From Agromyces albus (GTDB lineage Bacteria > Actinomycetota > Actinomycetes > Actinomycetales > Microbacteriaceae): DNA of 64,000 nt. The stretch spans positions 1-64,000 of the forward strand of contig NZ_SDPN01000017.1 in NCBI RefSeq assembly GCF_004134825.1, in the 5' to 3' direction. The notes beneath the pieces are model-generated. The model saw nothing but the letters and a program-made list of their open reading frames with translations, ran no database searches and was not told where the DNA came from. Position 1 is the first letter of the stretch. Every line of letters begins with the position of its first letter. The translations under genes were made by a program, and so were the position numbers. This document shows positions 28,980 through 38,576 of this stretch, piece by piece.

Positions 28980-30395
28980 TTGTCGAGGCGACTGCCGTCC
29001 ACTCCGCCGAGCCTGCCCGGCTTCGCATTCATCCGCGTGCTCGGCTCCGGCGGCTTCGCCGACGTGTTCCTGTATGAGCAGAACATGCCGAGGCGCCTCG
29101 TGGCCGTCAAGGTGCTCCTCGCGGAGGTCGTGAACGACGGGCTCCGCCAGATGTTCCAGGCCGAGGCCAATCTCATGGCCCAGCTGAGCTCGCACCCGTC
29201 GATCCTCACCGTGTACCAGGCGAGCGTCGCCGCCGACGGGCGCCCCTACCTCGTGATGGAGTACTGCTCGGCGACGCTCGGCCAGCGCTACCGCGCGGTG
29301 CAGCTGCCGATCGCCGAAGTGCTCTCGATCGGCGTGCGCATCGCGAGCGCGGTCGAGACGGCACATCGGCAGGGGGTGCTGCATCGCGACATCAAGCCCT
29401 CCAACATCCTGACGACGGCATACGGGCATCCGGTGCTGTCCGACTTCGGCATCGCCGCGACCCTCGGCGAGGCCGAGTCGGTCGAGGCGATCGGCCTCTC
29501 CATCCCGTGGTCGGCACCCGAGGTGCTGCACGATGAGGTCTCCGGCTCCGTCGCGAGCGAGGTCTGGTCGCTCGGTGCCACGGTGTACTCGTTGCTCTCG
29601 GGGCGGAGTCCCTTCGAGGTCCCTGGCGGCGACAATGGGTCGAGCGCGCTGATGGCACGCATCGACGAGGCGAAGCCATCCCCGACCGGCCGAGTGGACG
29701 TGCCGAAGACGCTCGAGGCAGTGCTCGCCCGCTCGATGTCGCGACGTCCAGCGATGCGGCAGGCGAGCGCACTCGAGTTCATCCGCGATCTCCAAGCGGT
29801 GGAGGAGGAACTCGGCCTTCGCCAGACTCCGCTCGAGGTCGCAATGGACGACTGGGCGCTCGCAACCGCCGTCGACCTCGACGACCGTACGAGGATCACG
29901 GGTGGGAACGCCGCCGGAGCCGTGGAATCCCGCCGCAAACGCCGACGCGCTGCCCGGGTCTCGGGCACGGTGCACGGCCTCGAGTCCCGCTCTCCCGAAT
30001 CCAGTTCCGGTCGAAGCCGTCGCACGACGCCCCCCAGCACGAGGCGCCTCGCCTGGGGCGTCTCGATCGTCGCGGCGTTGCTCGTCGCGATCGTGAGTGC
30101 CGGCGTGCTCGCCATCGTGCAGGGCACGCGATCGATCCCCGTCGTCAGCGACGTGCAGGCGGTCGTCGAGGATGCCGCGGTCGTCTTCTCATGGGACGAC
30201 CCGGGGATCGAGCGAGGTGACGCGTACATCGTCACGGTCGACGGCGAGGCCTCGCCGATGCAACGGGAACCCCGCTTCCCCGTCGAGATCGACGGCCGGA
30301 ATCGGGTCTGCGCGAGCGTCACGGTCACTCGCGACGGCAAATCCGGTCAGCCGAGCGCCGAACGCTGCATCGATCTCGACGGGGCGGCGGGTTGA
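28980..30395 (+). CDS. Membrane serine/threonine protein kinase with extracellular domain
   Basis: 471 residues. Complete kinase domain: glycine loop LGSGGFADVF (21-30), ATP lysine K44, catalytic HRDIKPSN (H135, D137, K139) and DFG at D155. A basic linker (~residues 310-350, Ser/Arg-rich, RKRRRAARVS) leads to one membrane helix at about 358-382, then an ~85-residue outer domain with FN3-like strands (VVFSWDDPGIERGDAYIVTV) and two Cys, not the PASTA repeats of PknB. TTG start after GGGAGG. Its stop shares bases with the giant protein's ATG (TGATG), so the two are made together. Confidence 0.93.
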   Translation: MSRRLPSTPPSLPGFAFIRVLGSGGFADVFLYEQNMPRRLVAVKVLLAEVVNDGLRQMFQAEANLMAQLSSHPSILTVYQASVAADGRPYLVMEYCSATLGQRYRAVQLPIAEVLSIGVRIASAVETAHRQGVLHRDIKPSNILTTAYGHPVLSDFGIAATLGEAESVEAIGLSIPWSAPEVLHDEVSGSVASEVWSLGATVYSLLSGRSPFEVPGGDNGSSALMARIDEAKPSPTGRVDVPKTLEAVLARSMSRRPAMRQASALEFIRDLQAVEEELGLRQTPLEVAMDDWALATAVDLDDRTRITGGNAAGAVESRRKRRRAARVSGTVHGLESRSPESSSGRSRRTTPPSTRRLAWGVSIVAALLVAIVSAGVLAIVQGTRSIPVVSDVQAVVEDAAVVFSWDDPGIERGDAYIVTVDGEASPMQREPRFPVEIDGRNRVCASVTVTRDGKSGQPSAERCIDLDGAAG

Positions 30396-33300
30396 TGCGC
30401 CTGCCCCGTCTCAGCCCCCACCGGTCCGCACTCGCGACGGCCGGTGCCGTGACGGCGATCGTCGCGCTCGTCGCCGGAGTGGCGGTGGCATCCGGGGGAT
30501 ACGCTGCGCAGCGCGTCGACCTGGGTGACGCGTCGGTCTGGGTCGCGAGCGAGGACCTGCAGTCGGTCGGCCGGGCGAACACCGCGGTGCTCGAGCTCAA
30601 TTCGATCGTCGACGCGGGCGGTTCGGATCTCGAGGTCGTGCAGGCGGGCTCGACGGTCCTCGTGCTCGACCACGAGCGGGTGAGCGTCGGCATCGTCGAC
30701 CCCACGACCTCGACGATGATCGACACCGTCGCGGTGCCGCCCGGCGAGACGTCGCTCGCCTTGGCCGGCTCACGCGTCGTGATCGCTGCCGCCGGCGACG
30801 TCTGGTCGGTGCCCGTGTCCGAGCTCGCCGAGTTCGACAGCGACGCCGAGCCCGTGCTCACCTTCGGCGCCGGATCCGTCACCTCGGTCGACGAGGCGGG
30901 AACGCTCTTCGCATACACGCCGTCGACGGGCGTCGTCGCCCGCGTCGACGCAGCCGAGGCCGAGACGGTGGCCACGCGCTGGCAACTGGAGCCGCTGTCC
31001 GGAAGCCCCGAGGTGCAGATCACCTCCGTCGGAGGACGATGGGCGGTACTCGATGTCGGCGGGCGCACGCTGCACCTCGAAGGCCGCTCCCCGGTCGATC
31101 TGTCCGGGATGCTCTCACCCAACGAGGGCCCCAAGCTGCAAACGCCGTCGCTCACGGGCGACGACGTGGCGATCGCGTCCCGCCGCGGCCTCATCGCCGT
31201 GGGGCTCGACGGCTCGGAGCCGCGCGAGCTCGTCGGCGGACGCTCGGGCACGCCGGCCGCGCCTTTCGTCCACGAGGGATGCCTGCACGCGGCCTGGGCG
31301 GTCGGCTCGGCATGGCGATCGTGCGCTACGGGCAACGAGCGGCTCATCGAGCTCGACGCCCGTGCCGGCGCCGAGCTCTCCTACCTCGCCAACGGGGGCG
31401 CGCTCGTGCTGAACGACCGGGACTCCGGCATGACGTGGGCCGCGTCGGCCGACTACGGCCTCATCGACAACTGGGACGTGCTGCTCGCTGCGGAACGCGA
31501 CGAGGAGACTGTCGAGCAGAACGACCCCGACAAGAAGCCCACGATCGAGAAGAGCCAGGTTTCTCCCGTGGCGGAGGCCGACGAGTTCGGAGCACGACCG
31601 GGCCGATCGACCGTCCTGCCCGTGCTCCTGAACGACTACGACGCGAACGGCGACGTGCTCGTCGTCGACTCGATCGACGGCGAGCTGCCGCCGGGCGCCC
31701 GGCTCGATCTCATCGCGAACAACCAGCAGCTGCAGCTCACGCTCGACGACGCGGCATCCGGCGCCCTCGCCTTCGGCTACACCGTCGGCGACGGCCGGGG
31801 CGGCGCCGCGCACGCCACCGTGCAGGTCGCCGTGCGCGAGCCCGATGAGAACGCACCGCCCGAGCAGAAGCGCCAGTCGCGCGCCTCGGTCGAGTCGCAG
31901 GGGCGGGTGACCACGCCGGTGCTCGGCGACTGGGTCGACCCAGACGGTGATCCGTTCTTCCTGCGTCGCGTAGATGCGGAGGCGCCCGACGCGATCTCGT
32001 CGACGGCCGACGGCATCGTCGTGTTCGACGAGAAGGGCGCTCCCGCTGCGAAGCGCACGGTCTCGCTCGTCGTGTCCGACGGCCGTCAGGACACCGGCGG
32101 CACTCTCGAGATCTCGGTGCGGGCACCAGGCGACGTCGAGCTCGTCGCCGACCCCTTCGTGGCGCTCGCGACCGCCGGGCAGGAGATTCGCGTCGAACCG
32201 CTGCGTTACGTTCGCGGCGGCTCGGGCCAGGTGCGGCTGAGCGCGGTGCCCGCGAAGCCCGATGTGCAGCTCACGCCCGACTTCGACGGGGGCACCTTCC
32301 GCTTCACGAGCGCCGTGGAGGGTACCCACTATCTCGAGTACACGGTGACCGACGGCTCCCAGACGGCGACCGGTCTCGTGCGCGTCGAGGTCTCAGCGCC
32401 GCCCGAGCGCGACACGACGCCGATCACCGTGCCGCACACCGCATACCTCCGCGCGAACCAGCCCGTCGACGTCGACGTGATCGCGACCGACATCGACCCG
32501 ACGGGCGGTGTGCTCATCGTGACGGGCCTCACCGACACCGCCGAAGACGAGGGCGTGCGAGTCGAGGTCATCGATCACCGCATCCTCCGCGTCACACTCT
32601 CGCGACCCCTCGATACCGGATCGACCACGTTCGGCTACCGAGTCAGCAACGGGCTCGCCGACGCCGAGGGCGAGGTGACGCTCGTCGGGGTCCCGGAACC
32701 CGACCGAACCCAACCGCCCGTCGCCGCCGCCGACACGATCTCGTCGCGCACCGGCGATGTCATCGACATCGCCGTGCTCGACAACGATGAGCATCCCGAC
32801 GCGCTCCCCCTCACGCTGGCCGCCGATCTCGACCAGAAGCCCGCCGCCGGCCTGCTGTTCGTCGACGGCGACCACCTCCGATACTTCGCGCCCGAGGAGC
32901 CGGGCGAGTTCGAGGCCGTCTACCGGGTGTTCGCGCCAGACGGGCAATACGCCACCGCGAGCGTGGCGATCTCGGTGCGGGCCGCCGACCCCGAGACGAA
33001 CACCCCGCCCGTGCCGGCGACGGTCACCGCACGGGTGCTCGCCGGCGATACGGTGCGCATCCCCATCCCGCTCGGCGGTGCCGACCCCGACGGCGACTCG
33101 GTGCAGCTGCTCGGCCAGGAGTCGAATCCCGATCTCGGCACGGTGATCGACAGGGGCGGCGACTGGCTCGAGTACCAGGCGGGCGAGTACTCGGCTGGAA
33201 CCGACACGTTCCAGTACGCCGTCGTCGATGCACTCGGCGCTCGCGCCACCGGCACCGTGCGCGTCGGTATCGCGGCGAGGCTCGATGGTGCCCGTGCCCC

Positions 33301-36271
33301 GATCGCCGTCGAGGACAAGGTCACCGTGCGCCCCGGGCGGACCATCTCCGTGCGAGTGCTCGAGAACGACTCGGATCCCGACGGCGGAGCGCTCACCCTC
33401 CGCTCGGTCGAGCCCATCACCGGGGGAGCCACTGCTGTCGTCGACGGCGACCACATCGAGGTCACCGTGCCCGACGGCGAGCGGCTGCACGGATTCATCT
33501 ACACCGTCGAGAACGAGCATCTCGGCGCGGCGTCGAGCTACCTCACCGTCGAGGCTCGGCCCGACGCCCCGCTTGCACGACCCGAGGCGTCCGACACCGT
33601 GCTGACCCTCAGCGACATCCTCGACAAGGAGCGGATCGACGTCCCGGTGCTCCGCAACGTCTTCCTTGCCGATGCCGCCGCCGCCGACCTCATTGTGGGC
33701 CTCGTCGACGGCTATGCGCGCGGTGTCGAGGTGCGCCGAGACGGCAGCATCCGCGTCGAGATCCAGGATCGCCGGCGCATCATCCCCTTCTCGGTCAGTC
33801 ACCCCGAAGACCCCGGCATCACGGCGTACGCCTTCATCTGGGTGCCCGGCCGAGACGACGCCCTGCCGCAGTTGCGCCGCGATGCGCCTCGAGTGCAGGT
33901 CGTGAGCGGCGAAGAGGTGCGGATCGAGCTCGAGGAGTTCGTGATCGCGGCATCCGGGCGTCCGGTTCGGCTGACGGATGCCGCGAGCGTTCGCGCCTCG
34001 CATGACGACGGCACCGAGCTCGTGATCGACCACGACTCGCTCCGCTACCAGAGCGAGAACGGCTACTTCGGCCCGGCATCGCTCTCGTTCACCGTGACCG
34101 ACGGCGAGTCCGCCGCGGACCCCACGGGCCGCACCGGCACGATCGTGATCCCGATCAAGGTCCTGCCGACCGAGAACCAGCCTCCGGTGTTCACCGGCGG
34201 AGTCATCGACTTCGAGCCGGGCCAGTCGAAGACGATCGAGCTCGTGAAGCTCACGAACTACCCCTATCCCGACGAGGTCGATCAGCTCGAGTTCGAGGTG
34301 CTTCCGCCGTTCGCCGAGGGCTTCGACGTCTCATTGGCGGGCGACGAGCTCACGATCGAGGCCTCGGAATCGACGGAGAAGGGAACGAGCGCGTCGGTGG
34401 CGGTCGGCGTCACCGATCCGGCAGGCGCCGGGCGGGCCGGGCGGATCGACCTGCGTGTCGTGCCGTCGACCCGGCCGCTCGCACAACCGGCGGACGACAG
34501 CGCGATCGCAGCTCGTGGACAGACGACGTCGATCGACGTACTCGCGAACGATCGCGCCACGAACCCGTTCCCGCAGACCCCGCTGCGAGTGGTCGGCGTG
34601 CGCGGCCTCGACGACGGGAGCCTCCCCGCGGGGGTCTCGATCGAACCCAGCTCCGACAGCTCCACCCTCGCGGTGTCGGTCGACCCGTCGGCCGCGCCCG
34701 TGAACACGACCCTGCAGTACCAGGTCGCCGACGCCACCGACGACCCCAGCCGGTACGCGTGGGGAACGGTCACGATCTCGGTGCAGGACCGGCCCGATCC
34801 CGTCACGGGCCCGCAGGTGACCGGATTCGGCGATGGCACCCTCGACGTGACGTTCGGCGCCGGCGGGTTCAACAACTCACCGATCAGCGGATACGAGATC
34901 GCGCTGCTCCTCCCGGGCGGGCGCGACGTCGTGCAGACGTCGACGTGCGCGGCCACGACCTGCACGATCGCGACGCCCGGCAACGGCGAGGCGAACGCCG
35001 TCATCGTGCAGATCCAGGCACGCAACGGCATCGGACTCTCCGACCCCGTCGAAGCACCCGGCCCGATCTGGTCGGACGTCGTGCCGCCGCCGCCAACCGA
35101 CCTCCGCGCATTGCCGCTCGACGGCCGACTCCGCATCGAGTGGACGCCCGTGTCGACTGGGGCGGGCAGCAGCGTCGGCTCTTACGTCGTGACCGTCGCC
35201 GGCGTCTCGACCGAGGTGTCGGCGGCGAGCGCCTGCACGGCGACCGTCTGCGGCATGGAGTCGCAGTCGCTTGAGAACGGCAGCCAGGTGCCGTTCACCG
35301 TGAGTGCGCGGAACCAGGCCTATCCCGCGCTCACCGCATGGAACGAGGCAGGCGGTTCGGGCACGCCGTTCGGTGCGCCCGTCGCGGGAGCCGTCGCGGT
35401 GACCGGAGACGCGTTCGCCGGCACCGTGACGGTCTCGTGGTCGTCCTTCTCGGGCAACGGCGACGCGATCGGCGGGTACTTCGTGCAACGACTCGTCGAG
35501 GGCGAGTCGAGTGTGCCGACGGGGCCGCAGGCGTGCGGGGTGACGAGCCCGGCTCCGGGAACGGTCATCGCGCCCGTGACCGGCGGGACCGTGGCAGAGG
35601 TCGTCCAGGTCGGGCCCGAGGCCACGAGCCTGCAGTTCGCCGGAACGGCCACCGAGGCGGCCAAGTACTCGTTCCTCGTGTGGGGCTACAATCGCGCCGG
35701 ATGCGTCAACACCGAGGTCGCGAGCACCGTCGTGCGCCCCGCGCCGGGCAGCGCGGGGCCGGTGCGGAGCTCGATGGCCTGGATGAACGTCGAGACCTGG
35801 GACCGCTACATCGAGAAGGTCGAGGGGAACGCCTGGCGATACGAGATCGTCGCGGTGGACTCCAACGGCGCCCACATCGCGGGAACGGTGAGGGACTTCA
35901 ACGGAACCGGATGGCTCCGCTCGCTCCTCAACCGCCCGTTCGGCGAGGTCGCGCGATTCCAGGTGCGGGCCTGCACCCTGTGGGGAAGTTGCGGGCCGTG
36001 GTCGCAGACCCAGCCGGCCGACGCCCTGCCCTCGCTCACGTTCGCCCTGCCCAGTCGCACGTGGAACGGCACGACGGCGACGTGGTCGTGGACCGCCGCA
36101 CCCGAGAACGCCGGCCTGCCCGCGACCTTCAGTTGCGGCGTCGATGGCGACCGCAACGGACACCCGGCGCAGACCGAGACGACCTGCCAGATCCCCGACG
36201 CGAAAGCAACGGATCGCGTCTGGTTGGATGTTGAAGTCGCCGGCGTGACGGCCCGCTACCAGAACTTCTAG
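30395..36271 (+). CDS. Giant membrane-anchored Ig-like/FN3 surface protein
   Basis: 1958 residues. An N-terminal membrane helix (~12-35, uncleaved or a signal peptide) is followed by a beta-propeller-like region (~40-370; strands such as SLALAGSRVVIAAAGDVWSV). After an acidic/basic linker come about ten bacterial Ig/cadherin-like modules (~400-1465) with recurrent VLxNDxDxxG motifs (VLLNDYDANGDVLVVD, VLDNDEHPDAL, VLENDSDPDGG, VLANDRATN), then FN3 domains (~1468 to the end) with paired cysteines (CAATTC, CTATVC, CTLWGSC), implying an oxidising exterior. No LPxTG. It lies between a kinase and a MoxR ATPase, probably as the structural part of an envelope complex. Function unknown. Confidence 0.88.
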   Translation: MRLPRLSPHRSALATAGAVTAIVALVAGVAVASGGYAAQRVDLGDASVWVASEDLQSVGRANTAVLELNSIVDAGGSDLEVVQAGSTVLVLDHERVSVGIVDPTTSTMIDTVAVPPGETSLALAGSRVVIAAAGDVWSVPVSELAEFDSDAEPVLTFGAGSVTSVDEAGTLFAYTPSTGVVARVDAAEAETVATRWQLEPLSGSPEVQITSVGGRWAVLDVGGRTLHLEGRSPVDLSGMLSPNEGPKLQTPSLTGDDVAIASRRGLIAVGLDGSEPRELVGGRSGTPAAPFVHEGCLHAAWAVGSAWRSCATGNERLIELDARAGAELSYLANGGALVLNDRDSGMTWAASADYGLIDNWDVLLAAERDEETVEQNDPDKKPTIEKSQVSPVAEADEFGARPGRSTVLPVLLNDYDANGDVLVVDSIDGELPPGARLDLIANNQQLQLTLDDAASGALAFGYTVGDGRGGAAHATVQVAVREPDENAPPEQKRQSRASVESQGRVTTPVLGDWVDPDGDPFFLRRVDAEAPDAISSTADGIVVFDEKGAPAAKRTVSLVVSDGRQDTGGTLEISVRAPGDVELVADPFVALATAGQEIRVEPLRYVRGGSGQVRLSAVPAKPDVQLTPDFDGGTFRFTSAVEGTHYLEYTVTDGSQTATGLVRVEVSAPPERDTTPITVPHTAYLRANQPVDVDVIATDIDPTGGVLIVTGLTDTAEDEGVRVEVIDHRILRVTLSRPLDTGSTTFGYRVSNGLADAEGEVTLVGVPEPDRTQPPVAAADTISSRTGDVIDIAVLDNDEHPDALPLTLAADLDQKPAAGLLFVDGDHLRYFAPEEPGEFEAVYRVFAPDGQYATASVAISVRAADPETNTPPVPATVTARVLAGDTVRIPIPLGGADPDGDSVQLLGQESNPDLGTVIDRGGDWLEYQAGEYSAGTDTFQYAVVDALGARATGTVRVGIAARLDGARAPIAVEDKVTVRPGRTISVRVLENDSDPDGGALTLRSVEPITGGATAVVDGDHIEVTVPDGERLHGFIYTVENEHLGAASSYLTVEARPDAPLARPEASDTVLTLSDILDKERIDVPVLRNVFLADAAAADLIVGLVDGYARGVEVRRDGSIRVEIQDRRRIIPFSVSHPEDPGITAYAFIWVPGRDDALPQLRRDAPRVQVVSGEEVRIELEEFVIAASGRPVRLTDAASVRASHDDGTELVIDHDSLRYQSENGYFGPASLSFTVTDGESAADPTGRTGTIVIPIKVLPTENQPPVFTGGVIDFEPGQSKTIELVKLTNYPYPDEVDQLEFEVLPPFAEGFDVSLAGDELTIEASESTEKGTSASVAVGVTDPAGAGRAGRIDLRVVPSTRPLAQPADDSAIAARGQTTSIDVLANDRATNPFPQTPLRVVGVRGLDDGSLPAGVSIEPSSDSSTLAVSVDPSAAPVNTTLQYQVADATDDPSRYAWGTVTISVQDRPDPVTGPQVTGFGDGTLDVTFGAGGFNNSPISGYEIALLLPGGRDVVQTSTCAATTCTIATPGNGEANAVIVQIQARNGIGLSDPVEAPGPIWSDVVPPPPTDLRALPLDGRLRIEWTPVSTGAGSSVGSYVVTVAGVSTEVSAASACTATVCGMESQSLENGSQVPFTVSARNQAYPALTAWNEAGGSGTPFGAPVAGAVAVTGDAFAGTVTVSWSSFSGNGDAIGGYFVQRLVEGESSVPTGPQACGVTSPAPGTVIAPVTGGTVAEVVQVGPEATSLQFAGTATEAAKYSFLVWGYNRAGCVNTEVASTVVRPAPGSAGPVRSSMAWMNVETWDRYIEKVEGNAWRYEIVAVDSNGAHIAGTVRDFNGTGWLRSLLNRPFGEVARFQVRACTLWGSCGPWSQTQPADALPSLTFALPSRTWNGTTATWSWTAAPENAGLPATFSCGVDGDRNGHPAQTETTCQIPDAKATDRVWLDVEVAGVTARYQNF

Positions 36272-36285
36272 TCGAAGGAGCCACG

Positions 36286-37257
36286 ATGACCATGACCCCC
36301 GAGGAGGCCACGCGGTTCTCCGCGAACCTCGACCGACTCGTCGGCGCGGTCGAGGAGGTGCTGCTCGGCAAGAATCGGGTCGTGCGACTGGCGTTCACCG
36401 CGCTCCTCAGCGAAGGGCACCTGCTGCTCGACGACGTTCCGGGCACGGGCAAGACCTCCCTCGCGCGTGCCATGGCGCAATCGGTGGCGGGCACGAGCAA
36501 CCGCGTGCAGTTCACGCCCGACCTGCTTCCGGGCGACATCACGGGAGTCACCGTCTACGACCAGCGCTCAGGGCTGTTCGAGTTCCATCCCGGGCCGGTC
36601 TTCGCGAACATCGTGCTCGCCGACGAGATCAACCGGGCGAGCCCCAAGACGCAATCGGCGCTCCTCGAGGTCATGGAGGAGGGACAGATCACCGTCGACG
36701 GGGTGACTCACGCCGTGGGACATCCGTTCATGGTCATCGCCACCCAGAACCCCGTCGAGCAGGCCGGCACCTACCGCCTGCCCGAGGCGCAGCTCGACCG
36801 GTTCCTCATGCGCACCTCGATCGGCTACCCCGACCACGCGTCGACCATTCGCATCCTCGAGGGCGCCGACCAGCGCGCCCACGGTCATCGCATCGAGCCG
36901 CAGCTCCGCGCCGACGAGGTCGTCGAGCTCGCCGCGCTCGCGCGCACGGTGTACGTCGACCCGACCATCCACGACTACGTCTCACGGCTCGTCGACGCCA
37001 CACGCACCGCGCGCGAGGTGCGGCTGGGCGTGAGCGTGCGCGGAGCCCTCGCGCTCATCCGCGCTGCGAAGACCCACGCCGCCGGGCGCGGCCGGCACTA
37101 CGTCGTGCCCGACGACGTGAAGGCGCTCGCCGATCCCGTGCTCGCGCACCGGCTGATCCTCGATCCCGAGGCGGAGTTCGACGGCGCCACCGCGTCGAAC
37201 ATCATCGCCCAGGTGCTCATCGAGACCCCGCCGCCATCCTCCAGGCAGGCCGTGTGA
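36286..37257 (+). CDS. MoxR family AAA+ ATPase
   Basis: 323 residues. Walker A VPGTGKTS at 51-58, Walker B VLADEINRASPKTQSALLEVMEE and the sensor region VIATQNPVEQAGTYRLPEAQLDRF are all intact. MoxR proteins act as chaperones that remodel or insert metal into partner proteins, usually encoded with a DUF58 protein, as here (GTGA overlap). AAGGAG ribosome binding site before the ATG. In this cluster it may mature the giant surface protein or the DUF58/transglutaminase pair. Confidence 0.95.
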   Translation: MTMTPEEATRFSANLDRLVGAVEEVLLGKNRVVRLAFTALLSEGHLLLDDVPGTGKTSLARAMAQSVAGTSNRVQFTPDLLPGDITGVTVYDQRSGLFEFHPGPVFANIVLADEINRASPKTQSALLEVMEEGQITVDGVTHAVGHPFMVIATQNPVEQAGTYRLPEAQLDRFLMRTSIGYPDHASTIRILEGADQRAHGHRIEPQLRADEVVELAALARTVYVDPTIHDYVSRLVDATRTAREVRLGVSVRGALALIRAAKTHAAGRGRHYVVPDDVKALADPVLAHRLILDPEAEFDGATASNIIAQVLIETPPPSSRQAV

Positions 37258-38576
37258 CCCTCGTCCAGACTCGCTCGACGATTCCCGAGGAGGCCAAGAA
37301 GACCGGCCTGCTCGCCGTCGTCATCGGGCGTGCCGTGGGAATCGGGGCCGCTGCCGGCGCCGTCGTCGCCGAATGGGCAGGCACCGTACGCGGCGTCGTC
37401 ACGTCGATCGGCTGGGCCGTGATCGTCGCGGCGATCGCGGCCCTCGTGGCGGGCTACGCGTGGGGATGGCTCGAGGTCATCGTGCTCGGGTGGGGGTTCG
37501 GGGTGCTCGTGGCCGCGGCATCCGTGTGGCTCATCGGTCGCGGCGCCTCGACGATCGAACTCGTGCTCCCGATGCCGCGCGTCGTCGTGGGCGAGGCGGC
37601 CGAGGCGCGGCTCATCGCGGCCAACCCCGGTCGCCGGCGATTCGGCGGCGTGCAGCTCGAGGTGCCCGTCGGCGGACGCGTCGTCGAGCGCGTGCTGCCC
37701 GGGCTGCCTCGCGGCGGCGCCTTCGACGAGCAGTTCCCGATTCCGACCGAGCGACGTGGGGTCGTGCCCGTCGGGCCCGCGCGCACGGTTCGCGCCGACC
37801 CGATCGGCCTCATGCGCCGCGAGATCGTGTGGTCGCAGGTCGTCGACCTGCACGTGCATCCGCGCACCGTGCCGATCACCGCGCTCAGCACGGGATTCAT
37901 CCGCGACCTCGAAGGGGCGCCGACCCGCGATCTCACCGCGAGCGACATCGCCTTCCACGCCCTGCGCGAATACGTCCCGGGCGACGATCGGCGGCACATC
38001 CACTGGCGCAGCTCCGCGAAGACCGGCACCTTCATGGTGCGCCAGTTCGAGGAGACCAGGCGCAGCCGGCTCATGATCGTGCTCGACCTCGACGCGGCCG
38101 CCTACACGGATGCCGCGGAGTTCGAGCTCGCCGTCAGCGCGGCGGCGTCCGTGGGCGCTCGAGCCATCCGCGACGCCCGCACCGTGTCGTTCGTCGTGTC
38201 GGGGCCGGCCGGGGGCAACGGCGCCGCTCGCGGCTCGACGCGGGAGCTGCCGACCGTCTCCCGCGATCGGCTGCTCGACGCCCTCTGCGTCGTGGAGACC
38301 GAGGAGCGGGCAGCGATGCTCCCCGACGTCGCACACGCCGCCGCCGAGGCGCTCACGGGAATCTCCCTCGCCTTCCTCGTCACCGGCACGGCGCGGGGAA
38401 TCGCCCCGCTGCGGTCCGCGGCGACCCGGTTTCCCGTCGGGGTCGAGGCCGTCGCGGTGCAGTGCGCACCCGAGGGGGAGCCGTCGGTGCGCTCCATCGC
38501 GGGACTCACGGTGTTTCGGATCGGGTATCTCGAGGACTTGCGCGCGATGCTCGCGAGATCGGCGTCCGTGGCATGA
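37254..38576 (+). CDS. DUF58 domain-containing membrane protein
   Basis: 440 residues with two or more N-terminal membrane segments (VVTSIGWAVIVAAIAALVAGY, LEVIVLGWGFGVLVAAASVW), then the DUF58 signature REYVPGDDRRHIHWRSSAKT and FMVRQFEETRRSRLMIVLDLD, where a vWA-like domain begins. DUF58 proteins are partners of MoxR ATPases. Overlaps MoxR by 4 nt (GTGA) and the next gene by 4 nt (ATGA), indicating tight co-translation. Confidence 0.93.
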   Translation: MTLVQTRSTIPEEAKKTGLLAVVIGRAVGIGAAAGAVVAEWAGTVRGVVTSIGWAVIVAAIAALVAGYAWGWLEVIVLGWGFGVLVAAASVWLIGRGASTIELVLPMPRVVVGEAAEARLIAANPGRRRFGGVQLEVPVGGRVVERVLPGLPRGGAFDEQFPIPTERRGVVPVGPARTVRADPIGLMRREIVWSQVVDLHVHPRTVPITALSTGFIRDLEGAPTRDLTASDIAFHALREYVPGDDRRHIHWRSSAKTGTFMVRQFEETRRSRLMIVLDLDAAAYTDAAEFELAVSAAASVGARAIRDARTVSFVVSGPAGGNGAARGSTRELPTVSRDRLLDALCVVETEERAAMLPDVAHAAAEALTGISLAFLVTGTARGIAPLRSAATRFPVGVEAVAVQCAPEGEPSVRSIAGLTVFRIGYLEDLRAMLARSASVA

